From contig NZ_JH109152.1 of NCBI RefSeq assembly GCF_000190755.2, forward strand, positions 2,235,937-2,299,936: 64,000 bases of DNA, written 5' to 3'. This document shows positions 24,948 through 33,028 of this stretch, one piece after another. The notes beneath the pieces were generated by a model, which made no database searches, was not told the origin of the DNA, and was given only the letters and a program-made list of their open reading frames with translations. This DNA comes from Methylobacter tundripaludum SV96 (GTDB taxonomy: Bacteria > Pseudomonadota > Gammaproteobacteria > Methylococcales > Methylomonadaceae). Made by a program: the position numbers and the translations under genes. The first letter of the stretch is position 1. Each line of letters begins with the position of its first letter.

Positions 24948-27692
24948 ATGAACGACACACGACCAGACCCTGACGCCCTGCTAGCCCGTGTAGAGCGAGA
25001 GGAAAACCAGCGGCGACGCGGACGACTCAAGGTTTTTTTCGGCGCGGCAGCGGGAGTTGGAAAAACCTACGCCATGTTACTGGCCGCCAAAGCCAAACGG
25101 GCTGAAGGTGTCGATGTGGTGGTCGGTCTGGTGGAAACCCATGATCGGCAAGAAACCGTCGCAGTATTACAAGGCCTGGATGTGCTGCCGCCCAAACTGG
25201 TTAAACATCGCGGTACGGTACTGCGCGAGTTTGATCTGGACGGTACGCTGAAACGTCGTCCGACCTTAGTTTTAGTGGATGAATTAGCGCACAGCAATGC
25301 CGCCGGTTGCCGTCATCCCAAACGCTGGCAGGATGTAGAGGAATTACTGAACGCCGGTATCGATGTTTACAGTACCCTCAACGTCCAGCATCTGGAAAGT
25401 CTCAACGACGATGTCAGTCAAGTAACCGGGGTGCAGGTTAAGGAAACGGTGCCTGACACGGTATTCGAGCTGGCGGACGAAGTCGAATTGATTGATTTGC
25501 CGCCCGATGAATTATTGTTGCGGCTCAAAGAAGGCAAGGTTTATGTGCCGCAACAGGCGGAACGGGCGATGAACAGTTTCTTCCGCAAAGGCAATCTGAT
25601 TGCCTTGCGTGAGTTATCCTTACGCCTCACCGCTGATCGGGTCGACGCGCAAATGCAAGACTATCGGGACGACCACGCGATACGCGATGTTTGGCAGGTT
25701 GGCGACAGGATAATGGTCTGCATAGGCCCCAATGCTATCGCCGAGCGGCTGGTACGCGCCGCCAAGCGACTCGCTACCAGTCTGCATGCGCACTGGATCG
25801 TGACCTACGTGGAAACGCCGGAGTTGCAACGCCTGCCTGCCGAACGTCGCGATGAGGTATTGCGGGTGCTGCGCTTTGCCGAACAGCTGGGTGCCGAAAC
25901 GGTGACTTTGTCTGGCCCTGATATGAGCAAAGAAATCCTGAGTTTCGCCAAAAGCCGCAACGTCACCAAAATCGTGTTGGGCAAACCCCGTCGCCGGGGC
26001 TGGAAACGTTGGATGCTGGGCTCGGTCGTCGATACCCTGATTACCGATGCACATAACATCAACGTCTATTTGCTGGGCAGTCCGCGCGGCAAAGATGCTT
26101 CCGAGCAAAAAACGTCTAAGGAAATACCAGGGGCAAAAATACTACGCTCCAGTTATCCCTGGGGACGCGCCAAGCGCCGTTGGTTAAATTGGGGCTGGGC
26201 GCTGGCTATGACCAGTTGCACGACGTTGCTTGCCTGGTTAATGTCCGGGAAATTCGAGCTGGCTAATCTGGTCATGGTTTATTTGCTGGGCGTGGTTTTT
26301 ATGGCGGCCCGCTTTGGCCGTGAGGCTTCCGTTCTGACCTCGGTACTGAGCGTTGTCGCATTCGATTTTTTCTTTGTCAACCCGGTTCATACCTTTGCGG
26401 TTGCGGATGTCCAGTATTTAGTGACATTCTTAATTATGCTGCTGGTGGGGTTGATTATCAGCCATCTGACCAGCAACATGCGTTCCCAGGCGAAGGTTGC
26501 CTCGCATCGGGAACGGCGCGCTAATGTTCTTTACGCGCTGAGTGAAGAGCTGGCGGCCAGCCGCACCGTAGCGGATACTGCCAGAATCGCCGCGCGTCAT
26601 ATTCAGGATGAATTCGGTGGCGCCAGCGTATTGCTGTTTCCCGTGGATGACAGCCGGATAGCCTACCCGCTGGATCCGCCCGCCCCGGAGTCCTTGCGCG
26701 ATTGCGATCTCAGCGTGGCGCAGTGGGTTTTCGACCACGACCAAATGGCCGGACAAGGCACCGATACCTTACCCGGAGCCGGTGCGGTGTTTTTTCCTAT
26801 GTCCGGTTTTCGTGGTGTCATCGGTGTGTTGGCTTTGCGCGCCGCCAATCTACGGCGGGTGTTTCTACCCGAACAGCGTCGGCTGTTGGATACCTTTATC
26901 AGCCAGATTGCCCAAACCGTTGAACGGGTGCGTCTTTCCGAAGAAGCGCAACAGACGCAATTGCGCATGGAATCCGAGACCCTGCGCAACTCTTTGCTCA
27001 GCGCCATTTCCCATGATTTACGCACGCCTTTGGCGTCCATCGTCGGTGCCGCCAGTACCTTGGTGGAAGAGGATGCCCAGCTTGCCCCTCCTGATCGGCA
27101 GGAATTGAGTCTGACCATTTATGACGAAGCGCTACGCATGTCGAATCTGACCAATAATATTCTGGATATGGCCCGTCTGGATGCAGGGCAGGCATCGCTG
27201 AACCGGCAATGGTATCCGTTGGATGAAATTATCGGCGGCACTTTGACGCGGATGCACAAGCGGCTTGAAGGACGTGTGATCAACACCAAGCTGCCGGATG
27301 ATCTGTGTCTGGTGCGCGTTGATGCGGTACTGATCGAACAGGTGCTGGTCAATATTTTGGAAAATGCCTGCAAATATACGCCGACGGGCAGCCCTATCGA
27401 CATTATTGCCGAAATTTCCGCTCATATGTTAAAGGTGACGGTAGCGGATCGCGGCCCCGGTATCCCGCCGGGAGAAGAGGAAAAACTGTTCGATAAATTC
27501 TATCGGGTACATCGGGAAGGTACGCAAAGCGGCGTCGGCCTCGGATTGGCTATTTGCAAGGCCATTATTATCGCGCATGGCGGCGTTATCGGAGCCGCCA
27601 ATAGGCTTGGCGGCGGGGCGCAATTCTTTTTTCTGCTACCCGTAGACGAAGCGCCGCCGCAATTGGCAGTGGAACAGCTGCAAGATGAATAA
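24948..27692 (+). CDS. kdpD: KdpD, K+-responsive sensor histidine kinase
   Basis: 914 residues. Order: KdpD N-terminal domain with Walker A GAAAGVGKT (~32-40) and Walker B LVLVDELAH (~108-115), a universal-stress-like domain (~250-375), four membrane helices (~410-510), GAF-like region (~530-670), then HisKA with the phosphorylated His in AISHDLRTPL (~688) and HATPase with ILENACKY (~803) and GVGLGLAI (~862). It phosphorylates KdpE under K+ limitation. The stop overlaps the kdpE start by 8 bp. A relic of a second kdpD lies at 10017-10226. Confidence 0.96.
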   Translation: MNDTRPDPDALLARVEREENQRRRGRLKVFFGAAAGVGKTYAMLLAAKAKRAEGVDVVVGLVETHDRQETVAVLQGLDVLPPKLVKHRGTVLREFDLDGTLKRRPTLVLVDELAHSNAAGCRHPKRWQDVEELLNAGIDVYSTLNVQHLESLNDDVSQVTGVQVKETVPDTVFELADEVELIDLPPDELLLRLKEGKVYVPQQAERAMNSFFRKGNLIALRELSLRLTADRVDAQMQDYRDDHAIRDVWQVGDRIMVCIGPNAIAERLVRAAKRLATSLHAHWIVTYVETPELQRLPAERRDEVLRVLRFAEQLGAETVTLSGPDMSKEILSFAKSRNVTKIVLGKPRRRGWKRWMLGSVVDTLITDAHNINVYLLGSPRGKDASEQKTSKEIPGAKILRSSYPWGRAKRRWLNWGWALAMTSCTTLLAWLMSGKFELANLVMVYLLGVVFMAARFGREASVLTSVLSVVAFDFFFVNPVHTFAVADVQYLVTFLIMLLVGLIISHLTSNMRSQAKVASHRERRANVLYALSEELAASRTVADTARIAARHIQDEFGGASVLLFPVDDSRIAYPLDPPAPESLRDCDLSVAQWVFDHDQMAGQGTDTLPGAGAVFFPMSGFRGVIGVLALRAANLRRVFLPEQRRLLDTFISQIAQTVERVRLSEEAQQTQLRMESETLRNSLLSAISHDLRTPLASIVGAASTLVEEDAQLAPPDRQELSLTIYDEALRMSNLTNNILDMARLDAGQASLNRQWYPLDEIIGGTLTRMHKRLEGRVINTKLPDDLCLVRVDAVLIEQVLVNILENACKYTPTGSPIDIIAEISAHMLKVTVADRGPGIPPGEEEKLFDKFYRVHREGTQSGVGLGLAICKAIIIAHGGVIGAANRLGGGAQFFFLLPVDEAPPQLAVEQLQDE

Positions 27693-28386
27693 CACTAAAC
27701 CTGTCATTGTGGTCATCGAGGACGACCCGCAAATCCGCCGGTTTTTGCGTACCGGCCTGAGCGTGCAGGGATTTCAGGTGATTGAGGCCGGAACCGGCGA
27801 ACGGGGCGTTGTGGAAATCGGCACGCGCAAACCGGAGCTGGTCATCCTCGACCTGGGTTTGCCGGGCATGGATGGCATAGAGGTGATCCGCAAGGTGCGC
27901 GAGTGGTCTGCCGTGCCGATCATTGTGCTGTCGGCCAGGAGTCAGGAAAGCAACAAGATAGCCGCGCTGGATGCCGGAGCGGACGATTACTTGACTAAGC
28001 CGTTCAGCATCGGCGAACTGCTGGCGCGTATCCGCGTATCGCTACGTCATGCCGCGCAGCTTGCCGGGGACAGCGTTGAAACGCTGTTTAGCGTCGGCGA
28101 TTTACAGGTTGATTTATCCCGGCGCAGCGTACATATCGGCGACCGGGAAATTCATCTGACCCCGATCGAATACCGGCTGCTGACCGTGTTGATTCATCAT
28201 GCGGGCAAAGTACTGACGCATCGACAGTTATTGCTGGATGTTTGGGGGCCTGCCTACGTGGAGCACGCCCACTATGTGCGGATTTACATGGGACAATTGC
28301 GCCGGAAACTTGAGGCTGATCCTACTCAGCCGCGTTATCTGCTGACCGAAGCGGGCGTGGGGTATCGGTTGGCGGGTGGGGAATAA
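27685..28386 (+). CDS. kdpE: KdpE, response regulator of the kdp operon
   Basis: 233 residues. Receiver domain with the acidic pair DD near residue 13, phospho-acceptor Asp in VILDLGLPGMDG (~54) and Lys in DYLTKPFS (~103), then an OmpR-type winged helix (HLTPIEYRLL, YVRIYMGQLRRKLE, GVGYRL). It activates kdpFABC transcription. It is translationally coupled to kdpD. Its last ~122 bp are repeated at 29282-29403. Confidence 0.96.
   Translation: MNNTKPVIVVIEDDPQIRRFLRTGLSVQGFQVIEAGTGERGVVEIGTRKPELVILDLGLPGMDGIEVIRKVREWSAVPIIVLSARSQESNKIAALDAGADDYLTKPFSIGELLARIRVSLRHAAQLAGDSVETLFSVGDLQVDLSRRSVHIGDREIHLTPIEYRLLTVLIHHAGKVLTHRQLLLDVWGPAYVEHAHYVRIYMGQLRRKLEADPTQPRYLLTEAGVGYRLAGGE
28265..28386 (+). repeat. 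kdpE 3' end, left member of a direct repeat
   Basis: The final ~122 bp of kdpE match 29282-29403 at roughly nine positions in ten. The two copies bracket the palindromic repeat and the ccdAB module. Confidence 0.85.
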
Positions 28387-28443
28387 ATTGAAAAATTTTT
28401 ATCGTTTCCACGCTCCAGCGCTCATCGTCATACACATCTTGAA

Positions 28444-28565
28444 GTAGGCCGGAATAAGCCTGTCCGCGCGTTCAGCGCAGGACAGGGGTTTCCGGCATTT
28501 CGAAGCTCAAGAGTTGCCGGAAACGCCCGCCCTTGCTGTCGCCGGGCGAGCTTATTCCGGCCTAC
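28444..28565. repeat. Palindromic REP/MITE-like repeat, copy 2
   Basis: 122 bp with the same ends as 19176-19295 (GTAGGCCGGAATAAG and CTTATTCCGGCCTAC) and the same inner TTTCCGGC and GCCGGAAACG arms. It lies 58 bp after kdpE and may act in transcript termination. Confidence 0.8.
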
Positions 28566-28647
28566 ATCCGAGTCAGCCATTCCAGACGCTTAGCGTCATC
28601 CTGCAAGATTAGGTGGAGCAATTGCCGAGCAAACCGCCAATTAATGT

Positions 28648-28962
28648 TCAGAAGCCGGTGAATAGAAAATCAAGTGCAGAAATAATTTCATGACGCCGGC
28701 CTGTTAGTGAGTCGACTTTTTCACCGATAGCCCGAACTGGAACGCCAGCCAATTCCGCTGTAGACATAAACACAGCGGTATTTCTTATTGTGAATTCAGG
28801 ATTAAGATGTTTGATCGCTTTACCCATAGCCGAAGCGGATACGAGGGGTACGACTACGCGTGTTGAAAGGTTATCGAGCAAGTCAGACTGAACATCGAGT
28901 AGATAAGGAATTGTTTGATTTGTGGCTTTATTTGGGTTTTCAAAGACATCGAACTGCGCCAT
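28648..28962 (-). CDS. ccdB: CcdB-type toxin
   Basis: 104 residues starting MAQFDVFENPN, with the CcdB pattern PYLLDVQSDLLDNLSTRVVVPL, LNPEF and a C-terminus ISALDFLFTGF (CcdB ends with a W-G-F/I type segment; here F-T-G-F). CcdB poisons DNA gyrase. The start overlaps the ccdA stop; an ATG one codon upstream (28965) is possible. Opposite in strand to kdpE. Confidence 0.9.
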   Translation of the reverse strand: MAQFDVFENPNKATNQTIPYLLDVQSDLLDNLSTRVVVPLVSASAMGKAIKHLNPEFTIRNTAVFMSTAELAGVPVRAIGEKVDSLTGRRHEIISALDFLFTGF

Positions 28963-29210
28963 CAAAATTTCCTTAAACCGTCGCTGAACACGCTGTCTGT
29001 TTCAATGCGCCGATTGTAAGCGTCAATGGCTTCGCGATTTTCTTCGCGCCATTCCCTGCGTTTTTCTTCCAGCAGCATTTCGACAAGGCGTTGCTCTAAT
29101 GCCTTGGAAAGATTGATGTGCAGGGCTTTTGCCTTTTGAAGCAGGTCGCTGTTGATGCTGAGATTTGTAGGTTTTTTCGAGGCATGAGTGTCATAGAAAC
29201 TTTCTTGCAT
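28962..29210 (-). CDS. ccdA: CcdA-type antitoxin
   Basis: 82 residues from the ATG at 29210, which has GGAG 6 nt upstream; the open frame extends to 29243 but those starts lack an RBS. The N-terminus KKPTNLSINSDLLQKAKALHINLS is the ribbon-helix-helix DNA-binding part and the C-terminus REENREAIDAYNRRIE is the CcdB-binding tail. It neutralises CcdB and represses the operon. Confidence 0.9.
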   Translation of the reverse strand: MQESFYDTHASKKPTNLSINSDLLQKAKALHINLSKALEQRLVEMLLEEKRREWREENREAIDAYNRRIETDSVFSDGLRKF

Positions 29211-29281
29211 GATGCGCTCCATATACGAATTTTTGATGCGCATATTGTGTCAACCAGAATGCGCATTGGCAAGAGGTTTTA

Positions 29282-29403
29282 ATGCGCCCTATGTGCGGAT
29301 TTACAGGGGGCAATTGCGCCGGAAGCTTGAAGCGGATCCTACCCAGCCGCGTTATTTGCTGACCGAAGCGGGCGTTGGGTATCGGTTGGCGGGTGGGGAG
29401 TGA
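29282..29403 (+). pseudogene. Duplicated kdpE 3' fragment
   Basis: Encodes only the last ~40 residues of KdpE (YVRIYRGQLRRKLEADPTQP and the GVGYRLAGGE end) in a frame opening at 29209 without a promoter or true N-terminus. It is the right member of the direct repeat with 28265-28386 and marks the junction between the ccdAB insert and the defence operon. Confidence 0.85.
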
Positions 29404-29439
29404 GCTTATGGGGAGAAGGGTGTTGCCGATCAGGAAGTA

Positions 29440-30330
29440 TCAGCGGCTTTCTGCGAATCGTTCAATCGTGGTACACAGCTCTTCATCAAGCAGTTCTCTT
29501 TTGGAAGCTATTCTATTAGCAAGACAGCCTTTTACTTCATTTACAAATTGGAATCCTCCAAGTTTATATTCCCGATGGAAGATTGAACAAAATTTATACA
29601 ATGCCCTTTTCCCATCTAAAATCCTTGAAAGCTTATCCCACCGCATGTCTGGGTTTTCTTCATTGTTGGTGAATGCTGAAATTTGATTTATATCTTTTGA
29701 AAATTCGCTGGATTCAAGCGTGATTTTAGAAGATGAAAGATAATTATTTAATGCCGTATGTAAACTTTCGCCCGAATAAGCGCGTCCAAAGCCTTCGTCT
29801 GGAGCGGAAATGCTCTTCTTAGCCAGAACAGTACTAAATGCAGTGAGTTTTATTAAATCATCTTCATGATTTAGCAGCGTTCCTGTCGAAATTTCCGGCG
29901 GATTAGATGACCTACATTGCAGCTCTGCTCTAAAAGCCTCCGGCTTTAATAAATAATTTTCCATTTCCCAGCGGCGAAGCACGTGAATATTCTGTCCATA
30001 AGGCGAGGAAGCATGAAACTTGACATCATCAGTTTCCCAAAAAATATCCTGTTTATCATCATCCCCCAAAAGCTTATCCCTATCTACAATACCGTAAGCG
30101 GTTAATTGCTGGTTTTCAGCTTCCTTAACTTTGCGTAACACAGCATTGCATCCACCGCCACCTTTATTACTGCCGTCTTCCGCACTTTCAAAACTGATTT
30201 TATCTTGATAATGACTGAACCAATGATCGCTAAAAATACGCACATCTTCAGTTGACTCTAAAAATACTTTAATACCCCCCTCATACTTGCTGTCGATAAA
30301 ATCAGGTGCTATCCCTTTAAAACTACTCAT
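29440..30330 (-). CDS. DUF4435 TOPRIM-like protein (AriB-like effector candidate)
   Basis: 296 residues. Features of the DUF4435 family: an early acidic strand KVFLESTEDVRIF (Glu 25 and 28), GIVDRDKL with Asp 83 and 85 (TOPRIM-like DxD), and the family block RRWEMENYLL at ~120-128. In PARIS, AriB is a DUF4435 TOPRIM nuclease released by the AriA ATPase when a phage counter-defence protein is sensed. It lies 18 bp after the ATPase gene as the last gene of the reverse-strand operon. PARIS identity is inferred from domain pair and size; other ATPase-DUF4435 systems are possible. Confidence 0.7.
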   Translation of the reverse strand: MSSFKGIAPDFIDSKYEGGIKVFLESTEDVRIFSDHWFSHYQDKISFESAEDGSNKGGGGCNAVLRKVKEAENQQLTAYGIVDRDKLLGDDDKQDIFWETDDVKFHASSPYGQNIHVLRRWEMENYLLKPEAFRAELQCRSSNPPEISTGTLLNHEDDLIKLTAFSTVLAKKSISAPDEGFGRAYSGESLHTALNNYLSSSKITLESSEFSKDINQISAFTNNEENPDMRWDKLSRILDGKRALYKFCSIFHREYKLGGFQFVNEVKGCLANRIASKRELLDEELCTTIERFAESR

Positions 30331-30348
30331 AATATTTCCCTATTTAAT

Positions 30349-31512
30349 TCAAATTAATTCTTGTTGCTCGATTAAATCACCACCAAGATATAAACTTTCC
30401 TTCTCGATGTTCATCGACGTAGTAAAACGTCTTAGTATTTCAGTCGAATGGGTTGTCATAATAACGGTAAAGCCGGGATGATCTTCCGCCAATTTTTCCA
30501 ATGCATTATAAAGACGATGTTGCCAACGAATATGCAGATGCGCATCGATTTCATCGATCAGGATAATGGTATTGGCTGTTCCATGCGCGCCTATTCGAAG
30601 AAACAAATGGGCTAGGCTTTTTTCACCACTACTCAATCTATCCAGCCTGTGGATTTCACCATCACCCGCATCAACCAGAGCTTCAGGCGGTACCTTTCGC
30701 ACACCCTTTAAACGTTTCGGAGTGTCAACGAAAACTTGTTCGTCTATAAGTTTCTGTGCCGCTTCGAAAGAACCGTTCTCCAGCCATTTAAGCCAGATAA
30801 CCAGATTATCCAGCGAATCACGCCATAAAGTACTATGCGCATCGAAAGCATAGAGAGGCCGATAATTCCAGTGCGATGGCTGACTAATATTGCGACCGTT
30901 ACCGTTATTATCATCACTAATGCCGGGAATATCCCGATAGGCTGAAAAATAGAGCGCTGTCGGCAAATGGAAGCCAGGTTGAAGAAAGTGTTCTTCATGC
31001 GCATTTTCCAGGCTTGCCCGGATAGTTGAAGATAAGTCTAATAGCAGCTCATCTTTACGGGACATAATAGCCTCGTAACGCCCTGGAACCGGACTACGAA
31101 ACCCCACACGATGCCAATTTTCCGCGTTATGCATGGTCAATAGTTCATCCGTCCAGGGTTTAAGAAAAACCTCCTCGCCAATTCTTCCAGCAAGCACCGA
31201 TAACACAATGGACATATCCCGGCCTTGCCAATGTAAGCGCACCCAAAAATCCAATTGAGCTCGCCCGTCTTTTTTATCCAGGTCTTCATGCCCGTAAGTG
31301 GAAATTTCCTTTTTACCCAATAAATTCATCAGACAGGAAAATATCTCCAATGCCGTAGTTTTACCCATTCCATTGGCAGAAACCACCATATAAAAATTGC
31401 ACGGATGATGCTTGCTGTCAGTGAAGTCTATTTCGTGAACATTCCTAAATGGGCCAATGCGATCTAAGGTTAGAAATAAAGGCCGAAATTCATATATTTT
31501 CAATTCATCCAT
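30349..31512 (-). CDS. AAA/ABC-type ATPase (AriA-like)
   Basis: 387 residues from ATG 31512 (AAGG ~8 nt upstream; the frame opens at 31542). Walker A SANGMGKTT (Lys ~51), ABC signature LSSGEKSL, Walker B TIILIDEIDAHLH (~317) and the switch His in TTHSTEIL. Such SMC/OLD-like ATPases pair with TOPRIM or DUF4435 nucleases. The start is 19 bp from the preceding stop, so it is transcribed with the Dnd genes. Its likely role is sensing or loading for the DUF4435 partner. Confidence 0.8.
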   Translation of the reverse strand: MDELKIYEFRPLFLTLDRIGPFRNVHEIDFTDSKHHPCNFYMVVSANGMGKTTALEIFSCLMNLLGKKEISTYGHEDLDKKDGRAQLDFWVRLHWQGRDMSIVLSVLAGRIGEEVFLKPWTDELLTMHNAENWHRVGFRSPVPGRYEAIMSRKDELLLDLSSTIRASLENAHEEHFLQPGFHLPTALYFSAYRDIPGISDDNNGNGRNISQPSHWNYRPLYAFDAHSTLWRDSLDNLVIWLKWLENGSFEAAQKLIDEQVFVDTPKRLKGVRKVPPEALVDAGDGEIHRLDRLSSGEKSLAHLFLRIGAHGTANTIILIDEIDAHLHIRWQHRLYNALEKLAEDHPGFTVIMTTHSTEILRRFTTSMNIEKESLYLGGDLIEQQELI

Positions 31513-31531
31513 AGTATTTACCTTCAAGAAT

Positions 31532-33028
31532 TTATCGACCAAATTTTTGGATGGCTAAAGCAATCTCGCTATCGCCGATTTTCGCTCCGTGTACCCGTAT
31601 CGGTTCCAGTTGATCCGTCAACTTTATTAGCATGTCGCCTTTACCCAACAATGCTTCTGCGCCTTTTTGATCGAGAATGATTGAAGATTCCGTGTGTTTT
31701 TGCACTCTTAAAGCAATCCTGACCGGAATATTGCTACGCAAAAGCCCGCTGAACGTTGCTGCATCTGGTCTTTGTGTAGCCAACACCAAATGTATCCCGG
31801 TAGAACGTGCTTTTTGGGCAAGTCTCACCAATGGAGTTTCCAGTTCCCGCGATTGCATCAACAAATCGGCCAGCTCTTCAACCACCACCACAATACGGGG
31901 TAAAGCCGATTTTTTGGAAGCCTCATCAATATCACGGACCCCCATTTCTACGAATAAGCGGTTCCTGGCCTCCATCGTCTCAACCAGTTCATCTAACATA
32001 TTGGCTGCTTCTAACGTAGATTTAGCAACAAAACCACCGAATAAATTCGGCAACTTTGCATAAGCGTTCAATTCAGTGCCTTTAGGATCAATCAATGCAA
32101 ACTGAAGCTTTTCTTGGCTTTGAGTTTTAAGTAACGAGCAAATCAAACTATGCAAACAGACGGTTTTACCGCTTCCCGTAGCTCCAGCCAATAAAACATG
32201 AGGGGCTTCCGCCAAATCCATGTTGAAATTCTCGCCGAGAACGGTTTGTCCCAGCCAGACTGGTAATTTTTCAGGATGCGGGAGATCAGCCCATTCATTC
32301 AATCTGGCGGGAGCAACGGTTTTCCAATGTTCTGGGGAACGAGGAATATCCAGATTTACGACGCCCGCTTCTTTGTTGCCGGATAAGGTAATCGCATTTT
32401 CAGGAAGACCCAAACGAAAAGATAACTTACTTAAACCTTTTTTTAAGTTATCGAGATGATTGATATTGGCTAGATAAAGGGCGTAACGATCTAAACGGAT
32501 GCCTTGTTTTATATCGCGAATAGCTGCATGTACGCTGATTTCAGCCAATGCATCAAGCAATAAATCAGTCTCGGTTGCCACGGCGAGTTGGGCATTGTCG
32601 GATGTTAGACCTTGAAATAATTCTTCCCGCAACCAATTAATAAAATTATGGCCGGCGTTCCAACTGGTGCGTATTTCTCTCAGTCCTCGGCGTATATGGC
32701 GTTGCAAGAGTTTTTTATACTCTTGATCCGAAGCAAATAAATCTTCTTGATGATAAACACTTAATAAAGCGCGTACAGCATCATCAAAATCGTGAAAGCC
32801 TTTTTCATTTTCTGATTTTCCAAAGCCAGTGACCACCTCTAAATCGTAATCCCTTCCTTTCTTCTCGATAGTATCCAAACCGGATTCAGGCGGCGTTTCT
32901 ATCCTTAAAGATTTTGCCAAAGCCAAGCGCAATACCCGGTATTTTGCTGCATCAGGTGTGCGAAAACCTAAGCTTCTAACTTGCAGAATAATATTTTCAT
33001 CTTCTTCACTAATCGAGATATTAGCCAT
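31532..33028 (-). CDS. DndE-like domain fused to FtsK/HerA-type motor
   Basis: 498 residues. The first ~50 residues (ISISEEDENIILQVRSLGF, then KYRVLRLALAKSL) resemble DndE, the small DNA-binding partner of phosphorothioation. From ~230 on it is an FtsK-type ATPase: Walker A LAGATGSGKT (~285), Walker B IVVVVEELADLL, LATQRPDAATFSGLLRSNIP and LDQKGAEALLGKGDML. No membrane segments or gamma domain are evident. It overlaps DndD by 8 bp. The motor may move along DNA to place modification or to couple it to the downstream ATPase; inferred. Confidence 0.75.
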   Translation of the reverse strand: MANISISEEDENIILQVRSLGFRTPDAAKYRVLRLALAKSLRIETPPESGLDTIEKKGRDYDLEVVTGFGKSENEKGFHDFDDAVRALLSVYHQEDLFASDQEYKKLLQRHIRRGLREIRTSWNAGHNFINWLREELFQGLTSDNAQLAVATETDLLLDALAEISVHAAIRDIKQGIRLDRYALYLANINHLDNLKKGLSKLSFRLGLPENAITLSGNKEAGVVNLDIPRSPEHWKTVAPARLNEWADLPHPEKLPVWLGQTVLGENFNMDLAEAPHVLLAGATGSGKTVCLHSLICSLLKTQSQEKLQFALIDPKGTELNAYAKLPNLFGGFVAKSTLEAANMLDELVETMEARNRLFVEMGVRDIDEASKKSALPRIVVVVEELADLLMQSRELETPLVRLAQKARSTGIHLVLATQRPDAATFSGLLRSNIPVRIALRVQKHTESSIILDQKGAEALLGKGDMLIKLTDQLEPIRVHGAKIGDSEIALAIQKFGR

